Part shown: positions 1 through 7,005 of the stretch, in pieces | Position numbering within the stretch: the first letter of the stretch is position 1 | Layout of the letters: each line of letters opens with the position of its first letter | Made by a program: the position numbers and the translations under genes | Assembly (NCBI GenBank): GCA_964398215.1 | Contig: CAYNNP010000181.1 | Span: forward strand, 1 to 13,734 | Source of the DNA: CAYNNP01 sp964398215 | GTDB taxonomy: Bacteria; Planctomycetota; Planctomycetia; Pirellulales; Pirellulaceae | Direction: 5' to 3' | Length of the DNA: 13,734 nt | The notes under the pieces: generated by a model | Database searches by the model: none | The model's input: only the letters and a program-made list of their open reading frames with translations | Told to the model about the DNA's origin: nothing

Positions 1-932
1 ACGTTGGCAATTCCGAGTTCCGATAGTTCGTTTGCAACCTCCGGTTCAACACCAGCGGTGGACCAGTCCTTCGCCCCGGCAACCGAGCTACCAAAACGTG
101 AATTGGTGAAACCTGCAACGCCAGCGGCAACACCAGCACCTGCGCCGGCGACTGCAGCACCTGAACTTGCTGCAGCTGCCGAGGCTGCATCGGTCGCGGC
201 GGCATGTGCAGTCTTCAAGCCACCCAAGTCGTTCCAATCAAACTTTGCGCCTTCGTAGGCCAACTTGGCATCCAACACATCTCGGTCAGCAGCCGACAGT
301 TGCTCAAGCTGATCGGGACTATCGATTCCCATCGCTGCAAGCACTTTGCCTGCCTTGGGATCCAATCCTTTCACGACAGACCAATCGAATTGCGGCGAGT
401 CTTTTTTATCAAACAACGAAGTGGCAACTGCACCGGCTGCACCCAATCCGGCCGCCCCAGCGGCTGTCTTCCAGTTTGCCAACCAAGACCAATCCCAACT
501 CTGTCCCTTGCTAGCCAGTTTGGCTGTAAAGATCTCGCGTTGTTCTGGCGTTAACTCTTGAAGCTGCTCGACATTTTTCACGCCAAGCGAATCGAGCTCC
601 AAGGCAAGTTTTGGATCAACAGAGTCGATGCTCTTCCAGTCAGTGAGTTGGCCTGTGGAACTGGCAAACGCAAGCGGCTTACTAGCAAGTGCCCGCTGCT
701 TTTCCAAATCAGCCTCTTCCGGCTGCAGTTCTTTTCGCAGACCAATGACTTCCACCTGCTTACGCTTGAACTCGATTTTTGCCTCGTCCGCTGAAGTGAT
801 AACGTCGTTGTAGGTTCGCGATTTCGACCACCACAGAATCCAACCGATCAATAGGCCGATCAGGAATGCGACCAATGCAAAGATCAAAAAGTAGACGGGA
901 GTGGGAACTGAATCGTAGAGTTGCTGAAACAT
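1..932 (-). CDS. Membrane-anchored protein with helix-hairpin-helix-like repeats (3' end outside window)
   Basis: The reading frame is open from an ATG at 932-930 to the left edge (310 full codons, no stop), so the C-terminus is missing. Residues 13-35 form one membrane segment, followed by a charged, probably coiled-coil stretch (about 46-83). Then comes a repeated module of about 50 residues: 98-148 and 183-233, with a third beginning at 289. Each begins with Asp-Trp and a DPK/EPE-type turn, continues with a Leu-rich helix ending in Leu/Met-Gly-(Val/Ile), then a helix like VEQLQEL or PDQLEQL, and in the two complete copies a D/T-A-K-L-A helix and a closing Asp-Trp. Ala/Gly-rich linkers separate the modules. 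The pattern resembles the helix-hairpin-helix domains of COG3743/DUF4332 type, with the usual GIGP turn altered to SVDP, GLDP or GVEP. The function is unknown; a scaffold or DNA/protein-binding role is possible. The upstream small membrane protein gene is 107 bases away in the same direction. No strong ribosome binding site is visible. Confidence 0.85.
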   Translation of the reverse strand, partial: MFQQLYDSVPTPVYFLIFALVAFLIGLLIGWILWWSKSRTYNDVITSADEAKIEFKRKQVEVIGLRKELQPEEADLEKQRALASKPLAFASSTGQLTDWKSIDSVDPKLALELDSLGVKNVEQLQELTPEQREIFTAKLASKGQSWDWSWLANWKTAAGAAGLGAAGAVATSLFDKKDSPQFDWSVVKGLDPKAGKVLAAMGIDSPDQLEQLSAADRDVLDAKLAYEGAKFDWNDLGGLKTAHAAATDAASAAAASSGAAVAGAGAGVAAGVAGFTNSRFGSSVAGAKDWSTAGVEPEVANELSELGIAN

Positions 933-1039
933 GGGTATCGTCTTTATGGCTTTGGCGGATTTTTAGCGTGCAACTAACTGCAGCAAATTTGGTACTGCTG
1001 CGCGGGATTGAAATCGATTGTGCGGTTAGTGGTTCCTAA

Positions 1040-1252
1040 CTACGCACCTGCTTTCAATTGCTCGAGCTGCTTTTTCAACTTCACCGATTCGGACTCAAGT
1101 GATTCGGTTTGTTGCTTGAGAAGAAAAGTGGACGATTCCGTCTCGACGACTTTCATGCAATCCATTCCCCAGAAAATGAAGGCAACGAATACTCCAGCCA
1201 CGAAACCGACCGATGCGACCAAGACTGTTAGGCCGATCAAAGATGTAGGCAT
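1040..1252 (-). CDS. Small membrane protein with C-terminal coiled coil (70 aa)
   Basis: I chose the ATG at 1252-1250 because AAGGA lies about 8 bases upstream. A longer frame to 1288 would add 12 residues without a ribosome binding site and would overlap the predicted promoter. Residues 4-28 are a single hydrophobic membrane segment with small residues (SVGFVAGVFVAF). The rest is a polar helix with heptad-like Leu spacing (LLKQQTESLESESVKLKKQL), likely a short coiled coil, ending Ala-Gly-Ala. The layout (one membrane helix plus short coiled coil) recalls LapA/DUF1049-like proteins, but I do not recognise the family. It lies upstream of, and in the same direction as, the repeat protein at 932-1. 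That protein also has one membrane helix followed by a charged helix, so the two could form a membrane assembly. This partnership is inferred only from position and layout. Confidence 0.75.
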   Translation of the reverse strand: MPTSLIGLTVLVASVGFVAGVFVAFIFWGMDCMKVVETESSTFLLKQQTESLESESVKLKKQLEQLKAGA

Positions 1253-1292
1253 TATTGGTTCCTTGAAATTTGTTACAGCGTATTTCAACGTT

Positions 1293-1321
1293 ATTTGACG
1301 CCAGAATACCGTCTACGTCAA
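1293..1321 (-). promoter_or_regulatory. Sigma-70-type promoter for the small membrane protein gene
   Basis: Read on the minus strand, TTGACG (1321-1316, five of six matches to the -35 consensus) is followed after exactly 17 bases by TCAAAT (1298-1293, four of six matches to -10). This places a transcription start near 1286, about 34 bases before the ATG at 1252. The site is by eye only and the -10 is imperfect. Confidence 0.45.
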
Positions 1322-1322
1322 A
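1294..1322. repeat. Dyad TTTGACG-N15-CGTCAAA overlapping the promoter
   Basis: Two perfect 7-base arms, 1294-1300 and 1316-1322, are in inverted orientation around a 15-base spacer. One arm contains the -35 hexamer of the minus-strand promoter and the other overlaps the -10. The 22-base arm-to-arm spacing is about two helical turns, as expected for a dimeric regulator. It could be an operator, or the symmetry could be chance. Confidence 0.4.
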
Positions 1323-1363
1323 GAACGCGTAGAAACGGCTTGTGGAACCGAACAGCGAAAATG

Positions 1364-1381
1364 CTGAAAGAAAATTTTCAG
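1364..1381 (-). terminator. Weak AT-rich hairpin after the sulfatase-sialidase gene
   Basis: CTGAAA (1364-1369) pairs with TTTCAG (1376-1381) across a 6-base loop, 25 bases past the stop codon on the minus strand, and CATTTTC follows. The stem is only 6 pairs and AT-rich, so termination here is tentative. Confidence 0.25.
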
Positions 1382-1405
1382 GAAAGTGTTAGCAACGCGC
1401 GACTC

Positions 1406-3877
1406 TTAATCCGCCAGCAGCCATTTCGTCGAAAACCTAGCAAAACGGATCTGTTCATAGGGACCTTTCTCGCCAGTTTCATACAGACACCCAACTGAGC
1501 GGTCTGGCAAGACTGACAAGCACGAATAGGCCGCCGGACCATCACAAAGCTGCTTGGAGTGGCTCCATGTCTTCCCATGATCGGTGCTAATACGAACCGT
1601 CATGTTGACACGCCGATTGGTCGATGCCGGGTTGCTAAAAAATAGCGGCTGCGCCCGAAAGGCATCGTCCGAGTGCTTGACCAGACTCGCTTGGCAAATC
1701 GGTTCTATCAAAGTCTCGTCTACGCCGAATTTATCCCACGACTCGCCACCGTCGGAGCTAAATGCGATCGCCCGTTTTCCGCCCCAGTCAGGTTTGCCAC
1801 CGTCGACCTTCCAGTAGTTTCGCATGTTCATCATCAGTCGCCCATCGTGCAGTTCCACGACTTGGCACTCGTCGGTGTGATCGTTCACGGTGCCACCAAG
1901 TTTCCACGATTCACCATGATCATCGCTGTAGAACGCGTGCGACATCTTGATCCATTTGCCATTCTTTTTTTCGCGATGGTCGCAGGGGATGACCATTCGG
2001 CCATTGAATTTCCCACGCGTCATTTGAATTCCGACACCCGGTCCAGTCGCATACCAACCCCAGTCATCAAGCTTGACGTCCGACGTGATTTCAACAGGCT
2101 TGGCCCAAGTCTTTCCGTCATCAGTACTGTGGGTCATGAAGACGGTATCATTGTTGCGGCAAAACGGCAGCCATATCGTTCCGGTTTCTTGGTCGACAAC
2201 GGGGCAGGGGTTTCCGATCGTGATGTCTTTTTCTCCGCCCTCTTCGTAGACCAATGACATATCGGACCACGTCGCCCCCATGTCATCGCTGCGTTTGGCC
2301 ACGAGATCCAAGTTCCCGTGGTCACCGCGTCCATCACGGCGTCCTTCGCAGATCGCCAGCAAGCTGCCGCGTGCGGTCGTGATCAATGCAGGAATTCGAT
2401 AAGTGTGATAACCGTCTTCGCCGGCTGTGAACACATCGGTCTGTACCAATTCATTCGGCGGACTGGCAGTCAGTGTTTTGGATTGTTCGACGTGACCAGG
2501 TTCGCGCAAATCGGACCCTGCATGTTGCTTTCCGTCGCCCAAGTCTTTGCGCGCGGCCGTTAGCATTCCCTCCAGCTTCGCGACCACTTCAGGATGTTCG
2601 GCCACGACGTTGTTCCTTTCTGCAATATCGTCAGCTAGGTTGAACAGCATTGCACCACCTTTGATCGGCTTGCCTTTCTGCTTGACGATCAGTTTCCAAT
2701 CACCGTGCCGGACAGCATCCAGTGCGTCACGAAAGTAATAGTAAAACTGTTCGTGGGGCGTTTTGTTGGTTTCGCCCATCAAGATCGGCCCGATGTCTTT
2801 GCCGTCGATCGTTCGATCGTCGGGGACTTTGCCACCAGCAAGTTTTGCAAACGTCGGCATCAAGTCCATCGTGACCGTCAACGCATCGCTACTAGTGTTA
2901 GCAGGAATTTTCCCAGGCCAACGTACGACGCAACACACGCGTTGGCCGCCTTCCCAAGTCGATCCTTTGCCGCCGCGCAGAGGTTTGTTAACAGCACCAT
3001 GCTGGCTCGCACCTCCATTGTCAGACGTGAACACGACAAGTGTGTTGTCATCCAAATCAAGTCGTTGAAGCTGTTTAAAAATCTGGCCAGTTGACCAGTC
3101 GATTTCTTCAACCGCATCGCCCCAAGCTTTGTTGGCCGATTGGTGCGCGAATTTGCGACTCGCGTACTGTGGCCAATGTGGCATTGAATGGGGAAGGTAC
3201 AAAAAGAACGGTTGCTCTTTATTCGTTTCAATGAACTGCAACGCTTCTTCGGTGTACCGCCGAGTAATGAAGCGTTGATTGGGTTCCAGCTCGATAACTT
3301 TTTCGTTCCGAAGCAGCGGCGTTGGCGGGTAAGCAATTGACAGCCGACGATCGGTTTTACCCATGTCATTTGAAAACGGCACGCCAAAGTAGGAATCGAA
3401 ACCTTGCCGAGTCGGTAGGTATTCTGGCTGGTCGCCCAAATGCCATTTGCCAACGATGGCAGTTGCGTAGCCAGCGTCTTTCAAGACTTCGGCCATCGTG
3501 ATTTCACTGGGATTCAGGCCACGTTTATTGCCAGGAAACAGAACCCAGCCGCCAGTTTCGTTTTGGTGCATCCCAATTCGCTTGGGATAGCAGCCTGTCA
3601 TCAACGAAGATCGCGACGGAGTGCAAACGCAGCACGTGGAATAGAAATTCGTAAGCTTGATACCGCCCTTCGCCATCTTGTCGATATTGGGCGTGCGATG
3701 GTGCTCGGCACCAAACGGTCCGATGTCGCCATAGCCAAGATCATCACAAAAAATGACGATGATGTTGGGCTTGGATTCTGCAGCAGCAATCTGAACCGTC
3801 CCGATCGCTAACACTGCCAGCAGCAGAGCTTGCAAAGCAAGCCGCCAAGAATCTTGTTTGGGTTTGGCACAGCGCAT
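1406..3877 (-). CDS. Secreted sulfatase-sialidase fusion enzyme
   Basis: A protein of 823 aa from the ATG at 3877-3875. An in-frame TTG three codons upstream is possible but has no ribosome binding site either. Residues 1-33 are a Sec signal peptide ending Ile-Ala-Ala-Ala. Residues 36-450 are a sulfatase: CDDLGYGD (44-51, metal ligands), the core CTPSR with Cys85 as the formylglycine precursor, GKWHLG (143-148), and TSDNGG (284-289, with metal-binding Asp/Asn). After a linker (about 450-475), residues 476-823 form a GH33-type sialidase: YRIP (493-496), five Asp boxes (SxDxGxTW type, from 530, 584, 651, 707 and 764), acid/base candidate Asp519, Glu670 in DECQVVEL, Arg686, Arg755/756, and nucleophile candidate Tyr784 in AAYSCL. 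Both active sites look intact. The likely role is removal of sulfate and terminal sialic acids from a glycan outside the cytoplasm. It follows the beta-propeller gene by 43 bases and is probably co-transcribed with it. Activation would need a formylglycine-generating or anaerobic maturase enzyme, which is not in this window. Confidence 0.95.
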   Translation of the reverse strand: MRCAKPKQDSWRLALQALLLAVLAIGTVQIAAAESKPNIIVIFCDDLGYGDIGPFGAEHHRTPNIDKMAKGGIKLTNFYSTCCVCTPSRSSLMTGCYPKRIGMHQNETGGWVLFPGNKRGLNPSEITMAEVLKDAGYATAIVGKWHLGDQPEYLPTRQGFDSYFGVPFSNDMGKTDRRLSIAYPPTPLLRNEKVIELEPNQRFITRRYTEEALQFIETNKEQPFFLYLPHSMPHWPQYASRKFAHQSANKAWGDAVEEIDWSTGQIFKQLQRLDLDDNTLVVFTSDNGGASQHGAVNKPLRGGKGSTWEGGQRVCCVVRWPGKIPANTSSDALTVTMDLMPTFAKLAGGKVPDDRTIDGKDIGPILMGETNKTPHEQFYYYFRDALDAVRHGDWKLIVKQKGKPIKGGAMLFNLADDIAERNNVVAEHPEVVAKLEGMLTAARKDLGDGKQHAGSDLREPGHVEQSKTLTASPPNELVQTDVFTAGEDGYHTYRIPALITTARGSLLAICEGRRDGRGDHGNLDLVAKRSDDMGATWSDMSLVYEEGGEKDITIGNPCPVVDQETGTIWLPFCRNNDTVFMTHSTDDGKTWAKPVEITSDVKLDDWGWYATGPGVGIQMTRGKFNGRMVIPCDHREKKNGKWIKMSHAFYSDDHGESWKLGGTVNDHTDECQVVELHDGRLMMNMRNYWKVDGGKPDWGGKRAIAFSSDGGESWDKFGVDETLIEPICQASLVKHSDDAFRAQPLFFSNPASTNRRVNMTVRISTDHGKTWSHSKQLCDGPAAYSCLSVLPDRSVGCLYETGEKGPYEQIRFARFSTKWLLAD

Positions 3878-3920
3878 GATGGACAACCGATGAGTAAGAA
3901 AGATGTTTTGCGACTAACAA

Positions 3921-4916
3921 CTAGTTGTTGATTCTGTTCAATCGCATGATGCGCCCAGCGACGTTCCAGTCTTGGACATAAAGATTTCCGTCTTTGTCCC
4001 AGTAAGAACCATGCGTTCCGCTGAAGACACCTTCGACCCATTGGTCTTGAGGCACCGCAAACGATTTGCCCTTGGCAGGGTCGGGGTTGTGTCCAAGCAC
4101 GGCAATGATAGTATTGGACTTATCCAAAATCACAACACGACCTTTCAAATCTGGCACGGAAACATAGTCGCCTTGGATCGCAACGCTAGTTGGCATTCCA
4201 AGTCCAGTAATGACGACTTCGATGAACTCACCTTCAAGCGAATAGTGAAGCAATCGTCCTTTGGGTTGATGGTTGCGATCACAGATCAACAGTCGCGGCG
4301 GATCGTAACGCGTATCCAGCGTCATGCCATGCGCGGTGTTGAATTGTTTCAGTCCGTTTCCTTTCTCGCCAAAGTGACGAAGGTACTTGCCCGTTTTGTC
4401 GAACACAAAAATATGGTTACTGGCGTAGCCGTTGGACAAAAAGATATCGCCGTTGGGGGCAACCGTGATTGCTGTCGGACTGATCCGCTTCAGGTTCAAT
4501 CCGGATTCTTTGGGAAACGGTAAACGCATAACGATCTTGCCGCTTGCCGCGTTGAACTTGATTCCTTCCTGGTCTTTGTTGCGAGCTCCATAGATGAACT
4601 CCGCGCCATCTTCTTCGCGGATTTCCATGTCATGAATGTTCGAATAATCTTTGCCCAAGTACGACTGGACAACTTTGCCTTCGGGTGAAAAAACGAATAC
4701 ACCTGCCTTGGCACTGGTGTAGATATTGCCCGATTTGTCGATCACGACACCACCGTGTGTAGGACCGAGCGCCGAACTGCCATCGGGCCGAAGTCCCCAG
4801 CCTGGAACCGTTTCAAAAGTCATCGACCCATTGCCCATCAAAACTCCCTTCGGTTTTTGGGCGGCCGCCGTGACAATCATCAAGGCCAGAATCAGGTGTG
4901 TCAGCAGTACTTTCAT
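3921..4916 (-). CDS. Secreted NHL-type six-bladed beta-propeller protein
   Basis: A protein of 331 aa with a signal peptide (1-19, ending Thr-Ala-Ala-Ala). NHL-like blades are visible: HGGVVIDKSGNIYTSAKAG (54-72), SPTAITVAPNGDIFLSNG (146-163), AHGMTLD (195-201) with LLICDR (209-214), PTSVAIQGDYVSVPD (242-256), and THGSYWDKDGNLYVQDW (301-317). Histidines at 54, 95, 196 and 302 each sit at a blade start. In the peptidyl-alpha-hydroxyglycine alpha-amidating lyase (PAL) fold, similarly spaced histidines bind zinc, so a PAL-like metal site (95, 196, 302) is possible but unproven. Planctomycete proteins of this kind are usually annotated only as NHL repeat or 6-bladed propeller. It is first in a two-gene unit with the sulfatase-sialidase (43-base gap), so it may bind or process the same substrate. 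No clear ribosome binding site is visible. Confidence 0.85.
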   Translation of the reverse strand: MKVLLTHLILALMIVTAAAQKPKGVLMGNGSMTFETVPGWGLRPDGSSALGPTHGGVVIDKSGNIYTSAKAGVFVFSPEGKVVQSYLGKDYSNIHDMEIREEDGAEFIYGARNKDQEGIKFNAASGKIVMRLPFPKESGLNLKRISPTAITVAPNGDIFLSNGYASNHIFVFDKTGKYLRHFGEKGNGLKQFNTAHGMTLDTRYDPPRLLICDRNHQPKGRLLHYSLEGEFIEVVITGLGMPTSVAIQGDYVSVPDLKGRVVILDKSNTIIAVLGHNPDPAKGKSFAVPQDQWVEGVFSGTHGSYWDKDGNLYVQDWNVAGRIMRLNRINN

Positions 4917-5043
4917 AGTAAGAGCCTGTTGGAAGATTCAGGAACGTGGTTTGCGGATGTGCTCGACTTCGGGCAACAGACTACAAGAAATGAATTGCGG
5001 TTGGGGGCGATCAGCACGATGAGTTCTTGGGAATCGGCGTATT

Positions 5044-5074
5044 GTTCGTTTCGCCAATCGAGGCGAGATCGAAC
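5044..5074. repeat. Extended dyad in the divergent intergenic region
   Basis: GTTCG (5044-5048) and TCGCC (5051-5055) pair with GGCGA (5062-5066) and CGAAC (5070-5074). This gives ten pairs with a small internal loop (2 versus 3 bases) and a 6-base apical loop. It lies between the NHL propeller gene (minus strand) and the PSD1 gene (plus strand), so it could be an operator or part of a structured leader. No poly-T follows, so it is not a convincing terminator. Confidence 0.4.
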
Positions 5075-5077
5075 GTG

Positions 5078-5109
5078 TTTGGGCTGATTTAGTCCCGAAA
5101 GAGCCCAAA
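5078..5109. repeat. Dyad TTTGGGCT-N16-AGCCCAAA, candidate operator
   Basis: Two perfect 8-base inverted arms (5078-5085 and 5102-5109) flank a 16-base spacer. It starts four bases after the previous dyad. The 24-base spacing between arms is near two helical turns, which suits a dimeric DNA-binding regulator acting on the divergent gene pair. The rest of the 4917-5259 gap shows no gene and no promoter I can call with confidence. Confidence 0.45.
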
Positions 5110-5259
5110 TTTCCGCAAAAACCGGCAGAAGACTGGCATTTTGGGGTTAGAGAATCGCCTTTCTGGTCGATCTGAGGGACACTTATTAGGCCGTTGGGTA
5201 CATTAGTTCCCTGGATGCGTTCCAAAACCAGACGACATTTCCTCGGTAAATCTCTACAT

Positions 5260-6918
5260 ATGCTATTCCAACACAATCTATCTCGCTGCATCCTGATCGC
5301 TGCGTTAATCGTTGCTGCAAAGCCTGCCCTGGCTGCCGACGAGTTGCCAGCTCAGGTCAAGATGATCAACGCGCAAATCGAGCAAGGCTGGCAGGACTTT
5401 GAAATCCGCCCGGCACCCGAAGTAGACGACCGGACTTGGTGCCGTCGTGTTTTCTTAGACGTGATCGGACGCATCCCAACGTCGGCGGAACTAAAGACGT
5501 TCATCGCTGACCGCGACAGCAATAAACGATCCAAGCTAGTTGATTCCCTGCTGTACGATGACAAGTACACCGAGGAGTACGCTGGTCATTGGGGAACCAT
5601 TTGGACAAACATCCTGATTGGCCGTGGTGGTGGAAACGACCGCCGCTCGTTGGTGAATCGCAGTGGCATGCAAAAGTACTTGCGAGATTCGTTTGCATTG
5701 AACAAACCGTATGACCGCATGGTCTATGAGTTGGTTACGGCCGAAGGAAGTTCCAAGCCCGGAACGGATGGGTTCAACGGTGCTGTGAACTACTTGATCG
5801 GAAAGGTCAACGAAGAGAAGGCCACGCTGGCGGCAAGTAGCACATCGCGGACTTTCTTGGGCTTGCAAGTTCAGTGTACCCAGTGCCACAACCATCCATT
5901 CAATCAGTGGAAACAACAAAAGTTCTGGGAGTTCAATTCGTTCTTCCGTCAAACACGTGCCTTGCGAAAATTCGTTGATGGGACTCGTGATATTAGCTAC
6001 GCCGAATTGGTCAACGAAGATTTTGCTGGCGAAGCAAACAATCCAGAAGATGCTTTGGTGTTCTATGAACTGCGAAACGGGCTGACTCAAGTCGCCTATC
6101 CAGTTTTCACTGACGGCACCGAAATACCGCACAGTGGATTCGTCAGCGATGTGAATCGTCGTGAAGAACTTGGCAAGCTGATGTTGAACAGTGAGTTCTT
6201 GGACAAAATGGCTGTGAACCGAATATGGTCTCAATTCATGGGCCACGGTTTTACAAAGCCAATTGATGATCTTGGTCCACACAATCGTGCTTCGCATCCA
6301 GAGCTACTGGAAAAGCTGGGCAAGGAATTCCGCAAAGCAAGCTACGATCTCAAGCAATTGATTACTTGGATCACACTCAGCAAGTCCTACCAGCTAGCTT
6401 CGGTACTCGGCTCCAGCAACGAGATCGATGACCCATCGATTGGCGAAAAACCAAAGTTCTCACGTTTCTATCTTCGCCAGATGAGTGCCGAGCAACTTTA
6501 TCAGTCGATGATCACGGCAACCGGCGCGACAGCAGCAGGAACTTACGAAGAGCAAGAGCAACAGCGCCGCCGTTGGCTTCAGCAGTTTGTGGTTGCGTTT
6601 GGCACTGACGAAGGTGACGAAGCGACGACGTTCAACGGTTCGATCCCACAAGCTTTGATGTTGTTCAATGGCGAGCTGACTAAAAAGTCGACCGCCACGA
6701 ACAAAGGATCCATGATCGAACGCATTTCAAATGTTGGACGTTCGCCAGCCGATAGCCTGGCCGAATTGTTTACGATCGGACTGGCACGTCGTCCTGTTAA
6801 ACAGGAAGTAACGGTCGCATCCAAACTGATGGCCGCTCGCAAGGGCGACGAGAAAGAGATGCTCAAGGACATGTGGTGGGCAATCATCAACAGTAACGAA
6901 TTCATCATGCAGCACTAA
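5260..6918 (+). CDS. Secreted PSCyt2/PSD1 (DUF1549/DUF1553) protein
   Basis: A protein of 552 aa from the ATG at 5260, chosen because it gives a compact Sec signal peptide (1-25, ending PALA before Ala-Asp-Glu). An upstream ATG at 5215 or TTG at 5194 would add 15 or 22 residues that include a TRRHFLGKS stretch. PSCyt2 (about 31-235) shows RRVFLDVIGRIPT and the CTQCHNHPF motif with CxxCH at 206-210. PSD1 (about 298-540) shows NRREELGKLMLNSEF, AVNRIWSQFMGHG, LITWITLSKSYQL and a C-terminal WWAIINSNEF. These domains are very common in planctomycetes, usually encoded beside a DUF1501 gene as here; their biochemical role is not established. A CxxCH can attach heme in c-type cytochromes, but one motif in this fold does not prove heme binding. 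No N-terminal PSCyt1 cytochrome-like domain is present. DUF1501 follows 87 bases downstream, and the anti-sigma at 8944-10830 is a diverged relative. Confidence 0.95.
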   Translation: MLFQHNLSRCILIAALIVAAKPALAADELPAQVKMINAQIEQGWQDFEIRPAPEVDDRTWCRRVFLDVIGRIPTSAELKTFIADRDSNKRSKLVDSLLYDDKYTEEYAGHWGTIWTNILIGRGGGNDRRSLVNRSGMQKYLRDSFALNKPYDRMVYELVTAEGSSKPGTDGFNGAVNYLIGKVNEEKATLAASSTSRTFLGLQVQCTQCHNHPFNQWKQQKFWEFNSFFRQTRALRKFVDGTRDISYAELVNEDFAGEANNPEDALVFYELRNGLTQVAYPVFTDGTEIPHSGFVSDVNRREELGKLMLNSEFLDKMAVNRIWSQFMGHGFTKPIDDLGPHNRASHPELLEKLGKEFRKASYDLKQLITWITLSKSYQLASVLGSSNEIDDPSIGEKPKFSRFYLRQMSAEQLYQSMITATGATAAGTYEEQEQQRRRWLQQFVVAFGTDEGDEATTFNGSIPQALMLFNGELTKKSTATNKGSMIERISNVGRSPADSLAELFTIGLARRPVKQEVTVASKLMAARKGDEKEMLKDMWWAIINSNEFIMQH

Positions 6919-7005
6919 CCTTGCTGCGTCTACGTTTTAACAACGCTTAACGTTTTTACAAAAACAACTTCAAGACATACAAACTTTCGTGTAGGGAACC
7001 TGATT

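Noticed and set aside
4..561. Several overlapping plus-strand frames of 71-116 residues at the left edge
   Set aside because: They lie opposite a 310-codon minus-strand frame with a membrane helix and clear internal repeats.
1370..1379. Palindrome GAAAATTTTC
   Set aside because: Short AT-rich palindromes are common by chance; it is only part of the weak hairpin already listed.
1673..2257. A 194-residue plus-strand open frame opposite the sialidase domain
   Set aside because: The minus strand holds intact sialidase motifs throughout; the plus-strand product has no recognisable family and no ribosome binding site.
3972..4523. A 183-residue plus-strand open frame opposite the NHL propeller gene
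   Set aside because: The propeller blades on the minus strand explain the region; the opposite frame shows no domain.
5875..5892. CxxCH in the PSD1 protein taken as proof of a c-type cytochrome
   Set aside because: A single CxxCH followed by NHPF is a family feature of PSCyt2; no distal heme ligand can be assigned from sequence, so heme binding is left open.
5536..6297. A 253-residue open frame on the minus strand opposite the PSD1 gene
   Set aside because: The plus strand encodes a clear PSCyt2/PSD1 protein; the antisense translation has no recognisable domain and looks like a codon-bias shadow.
6932..6953. Possible terminator ACGTT...AACGT followed by TTTT after the PSD1 gene
   Set aside because: The stem is only five pairs with a 12-base loop, and the next gene in the same direction appears to belong to the same unit; at most a weak attenuator.
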